The notes under the pieces: model-generated
Database searches by the model: none
What the model was told of the DNA's origin: nothing
The model's input: only the letters and a program-made list of their open reading frames with translations
Translations under genes and position numbers: made by a program
Origin: Halichondria panicea
Taxonomy: Eukaryota; Porifera; Demospongiae; Suberitida; Halichondriidae
DNA length: 64,000 nt
Reading direction: 5' to 3'
NCBI RefSeq assembly: GCF_963675165.1
Contig: NC_087380.1
Location: 6,332,071 to 6,396,070 of the forward strand
Shown here: positions 57,202 to 64,000 of the stretch, in pieces
How positions within the stretch are numbered: position 1 is the first letter of the stretch
Layout of the letters: each line of letters opens with the position of its first letter

Positions 57202-58825
57202 TACATGAAAATGTTACAAGAATATACCTCTAGTATCTTTGAGTAATGTGTAGGAGTACGAGAGTATGTAGAAGAGTCGTGTGCTGAGATATGAAGTCTC
57301 TGTTGATAGAATGTAAATCAAAGATCAATGTACCGTGTGGGAGGGCAGTGAGCAGTGTGTATAATTATATTGTAGTACACTTGTGTTCATAATTGACCCT
57401 ATAGGTACGATCGTGCGGTGTCATACCTGTGGTGATATTGACTGCCTTGAGTAAGGAAGAGGTTGAGCAACAATCTGTGGGTAGAACGCAATCAGTGATC
57501 ACCAATGTACTGTGTTTGGAGACGTAAAGCAATGAGTGATGTAAGCTACGCTGTGCTAATGCCTCTCGCTGCTCAAAAAGCATTAGGTATAACGGGTATA
57601 TTAATTATATATAGAAGAAGTTTGCTTTGTATAATGTATACCGTATACATGTAGCGCGAAATTTTCGAGGCACTTATATTTCGTGGAATGGCCTCTAAAA
57701 GCATTTCATTGCACAATGTTCGCGGAATGACTGCTTACCAGAAGCCACGCCTTTAATCTTTGCACGTTATAAAGAACAATTTTCGTAGACTTATTAAATT
57801 AAGCCCCTCGAAATTTCGCGTTATACGAAATTAATGTTGTGCAATTGTTGACAATGAACACACACACACATGCAGTTATTAAAAGAGGAGCTTAATGAAA
57901 CAGAAGTCTATATATGGCTTAATGGACTGCACGACAAAATGTTTTCCTTTAAAACAAACAATCATTATAATGTTTGTATAAAAGCTATTAGCAAGTAGCT
58001 TTATGTTATGAAGCCTCCGAGGCATCAGCACCTGCGGTGCTTTCATTAATTAATCAATGATGTTCCAGGATAGAAGCATGTAGATCTACAATGTGGAAGT
58101 TTTAATAAGTATTTTGCATTAATTTCCTGTCAACGAATACTGTATGGTGGGTAATTTTCGTTGGTGCAAATTTTCGTACAAACGACCCTTTGTAATATTT
58201 TTAATATTCGTACAGCTCGGATAGTGAAGTTGAATCTATCTTTTCGTATGATGCACTTCAATATGAAACATACGAAAATAACCTGCTATACAGTAATTAA
58301 AAAAGGGGGTGAATCTGCAATGAGGTCGGAGTTCGCAAAATTAATGTTGCTTCTGGCAGTGTACATACATGCAGCTTTGCAGCTCTTTTCCGACTCTTGT
58401 AGCTAACAAACAGCTAGCGCTTTAGTGCAAGGCTAATAACTCGAATAGAAAGTTTGTGCGAACAGATAGTGCTACAAAAGATTCTGAAGAGACTGCAACA
58501 GCTTTCACTGTGAGTAAAACTAGCCATAACTCGAGAAAGAAGCTGTAGTTTGCTAATCCACGAATCACAATCCAAGAGAACGTGGCTAGAAGCCTAGAGA
58601 AGCTGTTATTTTTCGTCGCATTGCAACCGTTGAGCAGTTACAGCTGAAACAGACACACAGTCAAATTTAATATCCCTCGTGCGGCTACGCCTTGAGGCAT
58701 ATTACAAAATCAGCTACATATACATCAGTATGTAATAGTGTATCCCTTCAGAGTTTCATCTAATGGGGGGGGGGGCAGGGGTAACCTTCCCCCCCTCCCA
58801 AATTTTGTAGAATTATGACATATCA

Positions 58826-59047
58826 TCAAGGGCGTATAAAAGAAGAGAGGGCATGCAACTCCATATGAGCAAAGTTCAAACGTGGGCGGATGAATGTGCA
58901 TGACTGTGCATGAAATGCTAAAAATAGAAATTTCTATTTTTAGCACTTCATGCAAATGCACACATTCCTCCGCCCACGTTTGAACTCTGCTAGCTACGTG
59001 TACTGATAGTGGAGTTGCATGCCCTCTCTTCTTTTATACGCCCTTGA
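58826..59047. mobile_element. Foldback hairpin element, copy f
   Basis: Same ends and centre as the copy at 1072-1295. Confidence 0.75.
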
Positions 59048-59544
59048 TATCATCACATTAGTACTGTCTATGATGTGCAATATGTAACTCATCTACTGTG
59101 ATGTAATAGGGAGTGTGATCAAACATTTTACGTCGTGTTTCCGCGTGCCCAAACCTTCCCCCCAAACATTTAATCCTAGATGAAACCCTTCAGGGATTTG
59201 ACCTTATGGACTTAGGTACGACCACTGGTGTCATATACGTCATGAAAAGTTTTACAAGAATACCGATATAGCGTGTAATTTTTGTGGGATAAATTTGCTT
59301 CATTACATGCACTGTATTGCATGCGTTTCGGCAAGCCACGCCTATGTTTCCGCGGGTAAAATTTTTGTAGAGGTCAGCCTGTCCACGAAATTACCCGCGA
59401 AATGGTAGCCAATTTTGTATTGATCATCATAACAGATATCCATGGTCAATCACCAATATACAGTTACGTAACAAAATACCCGCTAGGTAGGATCGTACTA
59501 CATGTACCATACATAAATATTACAAGAATACCTGACTCGCTTAC

Positions 59545-59571
59545 CTTACTCGTTAATTCCTCCTCTTCTCC
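59545..59571 (-). pseudogene. Solo DDG exon-5 remnant (27 b)
   Basis: Nine codons (GEEEELTSK), then a good donor AAG|GTAAGC; sister of 1780-1806. Confidence 0.4.
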
Positions 59572-61367
59572 CTATATAAGAAGGCATACTAACCATAATA
59601 AAGAAAAAGTTGTGACAAATACAATGATATGTCCAGGTGGTACTCTTTTTTCTGAGGTGTCAGTGTTAGAGTTAGGGTTTTTATGAAATATACATAGCAA
59701 AACACAGTAGAAATGTGAACGGTGACAATTTTCAAGCCTAGGTGCTTAAGAGTAGAGCTGTGCCTATTCATGTGGCTACTGCATCGGTATATAGAGCAAA
59801 GCTATTCCCAGACGAAGCTAATCAAAACACGGCAGCTTGAGCGACACCTAACTTAATGAAAATCGCTGGAATCTCCCCCTTTACTACAGATAGTGAATTG
59901 TGGAGAGGTTGTTATGAATAATAACAAGATCTTTGCTTAGTTGGTGTGTCTATAGATAGAAGAGGAAGAGGGATTGGTAACGAAAGTACCCTCGTGTAAT
60001 ACCCGCTTTACCCGCGGTTCAATCGAGGCTGTGTCAACAAGCTAAAGCTGTAGATGGGCGTGTTCCGGTTAGGCCAAGCTGATGGCCTATTTCTACACAC
60101 AGTGTATAATATACCACAAGCATATATGCTCAGTCTGTGCAACTCACTCATATTTAAAGGTCAATACCTATTTTAGCAGTTATAACCAGCACGCTTACAC
60201 GTTTTAGTAATACAAGACTATAAATAGCAGCTGTTCGCCTAAAACTTTACTGGAATGTCCCTTTTTACTGGGTGTGGTCAGTCATTAGCAAGTATAACAC
60301 GTGGCTCACAGACTGGGCGTGTTATATATTGCTGAAAAAGATTGTCTCGAGAAAACACAACTTTCTTATTTTGAGCGAGTTACCCGGCAAAATAGCCCCG
60401 TTTATAGGGCGTAACGCGGATAGTTTTCGAGGTTTTACTGCAGATTCAATGTAAAATGATCACGTGTACTGCTTCCATTACCAATCCCTCTTACTATTCT
60501 ATCTATGGTGTGTCACAGGCATCGTGTTATGGCCTAATCCCAGGGGGGAATCTGTAGCAAGCCCCACCCCCACCCCACCTCACAGCATATTGGTGGACAC
60601 TGATCTCTGATTTACATTCTACCAACAGATTCCTGATAGGACACATGCAGTGTATCAAATGCCTCCAGTGAGTTTCACCGACCCCTTCTGTTTCATATCA
60701 GAGGAGGAATGCCAGGGTCAAAAAGTCATTAATTAAAACTGGCCCTGTGTTTTACATGTAAAACTGAGTATACCCTCGCGTCCCTGGGTTTATACACTAC
60801 CACTAGCTTAATCCTCTTTATAATCACAAGAGGAATCGGTTGAGCTATCGCGCCCCAGAGGAATCAGCTTGAGAGAAGAGACTTAATGACCTTTTATTAC
60901 ATTCTTCGAAACCACAAGATTGGAAAATTAGCTTTTCGTGGCTATAGGGTATAAATTTTGATGTACTGGCTTACTGCACTGGATAGATCTAGGTATAGTA
61001 AGCTTCCCAAGCAGGCTAATAAAGAACAGAAGCGCTAAGCTGCTATATGCAGCAAAGGTCAAGAACCTAGAACTAATCCTACATTAAACGTGACCCTATT
61101 GACCCTGGCATTCCTCTTCTGGTTTCATATAACGTTGTTTATCGAGTATGTAGTAGAGAATACTATATAGTTGTAGTTTTGCAGTGTTCACCAATGTGAG
61201 GTGACATGCAGCTAGTATTAGTAAAACCAGTAGGTTTACATAGGATTGGCAGTGGGTTTGCCCGTGTTTAGCAATATTTCACATATTTTGACTCATGTTT
61301 AATAATTATATAGTTGTAGTTTCTTCCTATTCCAATAATGAGCGATTACTGTACGTATACAACTTAC

Positions 61368-61538
61368 CCAATATTTAGCCATCCGTTCCTCCCTTGATAA
61401 ATGCCTTGATGAATGCCTTGAAAACAATCTTTGGTACCACCTTTTCTCCCGTGTAGATGACTCACTACTCTCCTTAGTTACTCTTGTCACTGTGGGCTCA
61501 ACTGTTTCCCCTGGTGATGATGTAGCCTTGGGTTCATC
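61368..61538 (-). other. Second exon-5 cassette downstream of DDG5 (171 b)
   Basis: TATATAG acceptor, 57 codons starting DEPKATSSPGETVEP and including EKRWYQRLFSRHSS, donor TGG|GTAAGT. Phase 0, no stop. It closely resembles exon 5 of DDG3 and DDG4, while DDG5's own exon 5 (62234-62055) resembles that of DDG1. It could serve as an alternative last exon of DDG5; read through the donor it reaches a stop at 61299. Confidence 0.6.
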
Positions 61539-62054
61539 CTATATAAGAAGGCATACTAACCATAATAAAGAAAAAGTTGTGACAAATACAATGATATGTC
61601 CAGGTGGTACTCTTTTTTCTGAGGTGTCAGTGTTAGGGTTTTATGCATGATACATTGCAAAACACAGTAAAAATGTGAACGGCGACAATTTTCAAGCCTA
61701 GGTGCTTAATGGTACTATGAGTAGAGCTGTGCCTATTCCTGTGGCTACTGCATCGGTATATAGAGCAAAGCTATTCCCAGACGAAGCTAATAAAAACACG
61801 GCAGCTTGAGCGACACCTAACTTAATAAAAATCGCTCGGTCAAGAACCCAGAACAAGAATGTTTAATCTTTCATTAAACGTGACCCTATTGACCCTGGCC
61901 TTCCTCCTCTGGTTTCATATAACGTTGTTTATCGAGTATGTATATAGTAGAGAATACTAATATTATAGTTGTAGTTTTGCAGTGTTCACCAATGCCGTGA
62001 GGTGACAGCTAGTATACTAGTTTCTATAATGAGCGATTACTGTATGGTGCATTT
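61539..62054. other. Spacer between the two exon-5 cassettes
   Basis: Repeat sequence matching 14600-15010 and 15980-16088. No gene seen. Confidence 0.5.
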
Positions 62055-63760
62055 TTAGAAAAAACTAACCATCCGTTCCTGACTATATCTTCTTGATGAA
62101 TGCCTTGGAAAGAATCGTTGGTACCACCTTTTCCCCCGTGTAGGTGACTCACTACTCTCCTCTGTTACACTTGTCACTGTGGGCTCAACTGTTTCCCCTG
62201 GTGATGGTGTAGTCTTGGATTCAGCCTCTTCTCCCTATTTAAGAAGGCATACTAACCATAATAAAGCGACAAATACACTGATATGTCCAGGTGCAGATAC
62301 TCTTTTACTCGTGCTATTATCGACACTCACTGCTCTTTGTGATGTTCTCCAAGAAAATAATCGCTGATACCACTTTTTTTCGTGGCTTTCTTGGATTGTC
62401 TTTTCCCCTTTCTCTTCAGTATACTCTTGTCTGATCTCAGGTGATGGTACTGGGTTGATGACTCTCTGAAATGAGCAAAACTAGGGAAAGTAATATAGGA
62501 GTCACAATCTCAACATACCTCAAAGATAATTTCACTTGTTGATCCATGAATTAACGACACCTTTAGCACAGAAGGAATTATTTGTGCAATTTGATCACAC
62601 TGGTGAAATGATAATTGTACTATCCCTAGGAAGAAGAAAATAAGCTGAATGGAACCATCCTCGATTGAATGCAAGTGTAAAGTGTAGACAGGTACTTTAA
62701 GAATCCTAGCAATAGCAGCCTTTAGATCCGGATAAATTGCAAGAGAACAAGTGTCAAGCTTGAAGCAAAATTTAACTTTTTTTTTATCATCATCCAATCG
62801 GCTGATCTTGCAAGGCTCTACTTTCCATGCGTTGAGAAATTCTCTGAGCTCAATGAAATACGTAGCCAAATCACTTTGATCACTTTCAGCTCCAAACTTT
62901 TCTATCACATCTTCTAGAATCTCAAAATCAAGGAATGATGAAAATGGAGAGATAATAACAAAGATTTCATCAACACTAGCAGCCCTTCTGAGATCTTCCT
63001 GCTGGTGGGCAAGCAGCATGTTACTCTCACTCTCAATCACAGCACAAGATGTTCGATACGATGTGAGGAGGGCTACCAGGGACATCAATTCAACATTACA
63101 CTTCTTTAGAGATTCTCTCGTTGCTGTTTGCAGGTTAGCAAACTTCTTCTTAATGTTTTTGATGTCGTTTGTCAGTTGCTGTTCATCGTCACTCCTATAC
63201 TTCCTTTTCTCCCTGTGGCCAGTTTTTTCTATGACGGCGGAGGAGTTGACATTTAATAATAGCTCTATTAATTATGTCTAAAACAATTACCTGGAAGACA
63301 GTACTTCAGCTCCAACTTCTCTGCTAATCGTATTTCACCAACCAGAGCTGACCGTAGAGCATCAATCAATTGTTCCCATGAGGCTCCTATTGTCACCCGT
63401 AGCCAATGGAGCAGGACTGCCTCTAATGGATTGATTTTCCCCTGTTCGATTGCATCCAGGGTATCAGGAGTCAACCTCAGCTTCAGACCTATAGGTCGCC
63501 ACTTAGCCCTCACTTCAACCAATTCTTCACATAGAGTACCCAAATCCTTTGTGTCTAAGCCTAGGTTTGTTCCTGTTCACAAACACAAATCTATATAATT
63601 ATGTTCTCCTACATAATTATAGATCTAGCTACAGCTTTTTAGGCAGAGTGTACAACAAGCAGTTAATATGAACATTTTGATACAGAGTCCAATCTAACAA
63701 TCAGAATAATTATGTCTAACCTTTCTGTTTCTGAATCTCAGGATCACCTTTAAAAGCCAT
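62055..63760 (-). CDS. DDG5: death-domain protein, five exons
   Basis: Exons: 63760-63721, 63572-63291, 63228-62519, 62465-62331 and 62234-62055. They sum to 1347 bases, 448 residues, all phases consistent. The start exon MAFKGDPEIQKQK groups it with DDG1, as do its tail and 3' flank. The death domain (LVEVRAKWRPIG, LTPDTLDAIEQGK) lacks three residues after GKINP compared with DDG1. The FLDFEILEDVI region and the KKWYQRLFSW motif in exon 4 are present. No long Lys tract. The gene looks intact; function is inferred only from the death domain. Confidence 0.75.
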
Positions 63761-63879
63761 ATGACTCACTGGCCAGTCCCATCATCACCGGTTTATAAAG
63801 ATACGGCAAAGCTCCTTGCCTCGGGGAGGAAGCTGGGACTTTCCCTTAAATGCTGCGCCCCCAACACATCCACAAAAAT

Positions 63880-64000
63880 ATCATTGATCAAAATTACACA
63901 CTGTCTCTATACTATACATGTAGAGCTGGTTCTAGGAGAGCTAGGAGTGAGTGTTAGTAGAGTCTACATCTCTACTGAACTGCACCCTCCTGGGGGTACC
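63880..64000 (-). other. Start of a fifth unit: conserved segment, cut by the window
   Basis: Matches the 3' part of the segment at 17979-18176 upstream of DDG1. A fifth SREK1-like copy is therefore expected just beyond 64000. Confidence 0.45.

Larger units (their letters stand above)
55042..57649. other. Non-coding region 5' of SREK1-like 4
   Basis: Close match to 20386-22544 over most of its length: 5' flank, 9-bp-TSD hairpin, CAGTAGACTCTCG element, shared repeats and CCGTATAGCGGG element. No gene. Confidence 0.55.
57650..61290. repeat. X block 7, joined to the DDG5 region
   Basis: Complete X block: 81-codon repeat frame (58161-58406), poly-G tract (about 58764-58774), hairpin f, CGATATAGCG element (about 59261-59405), DDG exon remnant, 60-codon repeat frame (60272-60454), then the DDG 3' flank. 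Confidence 0.7.

Overview
This is eukaryotic, intron-rich, repeat-rich DNA, most likely from a marine sponge; Amphimedon queenslandica is my best guess. That guess rests on remembered family resemblance: a death-domain protein type common in sponges, very short gene spacing, and many small inverted-repeat elements. No database was consulted. No tRNA, rRNA, CRISPR or bacterial-type gene was seen.

The right three quarters is a tandem segmental duplication. Each unit, read on the minus strand, holds (i) an SREK1-like splicing-regulator gene (RRM1, Ala/Pro linker, RRM2), (ii) a short conserved segment of unknown function, (iii) a five-exon gene for a death-domain protein (called DDG here), and (iv) a roughly 3-kb repeat block ('X') plus other non-coding repeats. 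DDG copies lie at 17.9-16.1, 30.0-28.2, 40.7-38.9, 50.9-49.0 and 63.8-62.1 kb. SREK1-like copies start at 20385, 32536, 43497 and 55041 and run leftward. DDG1, DDG3 and DDG5 have consistent exon phases throughout. DDG2 has a shifted tail and DDG4 is frameshifted. All four SREK1-like copies are damaged in the RRM2 part, with lesions shared in a mosaic pattern that suggests gene conversion.

The left quarter (1 to about 16 kb) holds four X blocks and other non-coding repeats without full genes. It also carries solo copies of the DDG C-terminal exon. These solo exons have AG/GT borders and lengths that are all multiples of three (27 to 114 bases). One pair, at 5.7-5.4 kb, is in permuted order.

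The clearest single element is a 3,471-bp Ginger1-type DNA transposon at 43594-47064. It has TGTCATA...-type inverted termini, a CCGG target duplication, and a seven-exon minus-strand gene encoding an H2C2 zinc finger, a DD35E integrase, a GPY/F-like motif, an acidic 8-residue repeat, a Ulp1-type protease and a C-terminal PHD finger. Exon phases show one missing base in exon 4. A 58-bp hairpin element with its own 9-bp target duplication is nested in an intron. Many other small inverted-repeat elements with TA target duplications are present, and several have a matching empty site in a sister unit.
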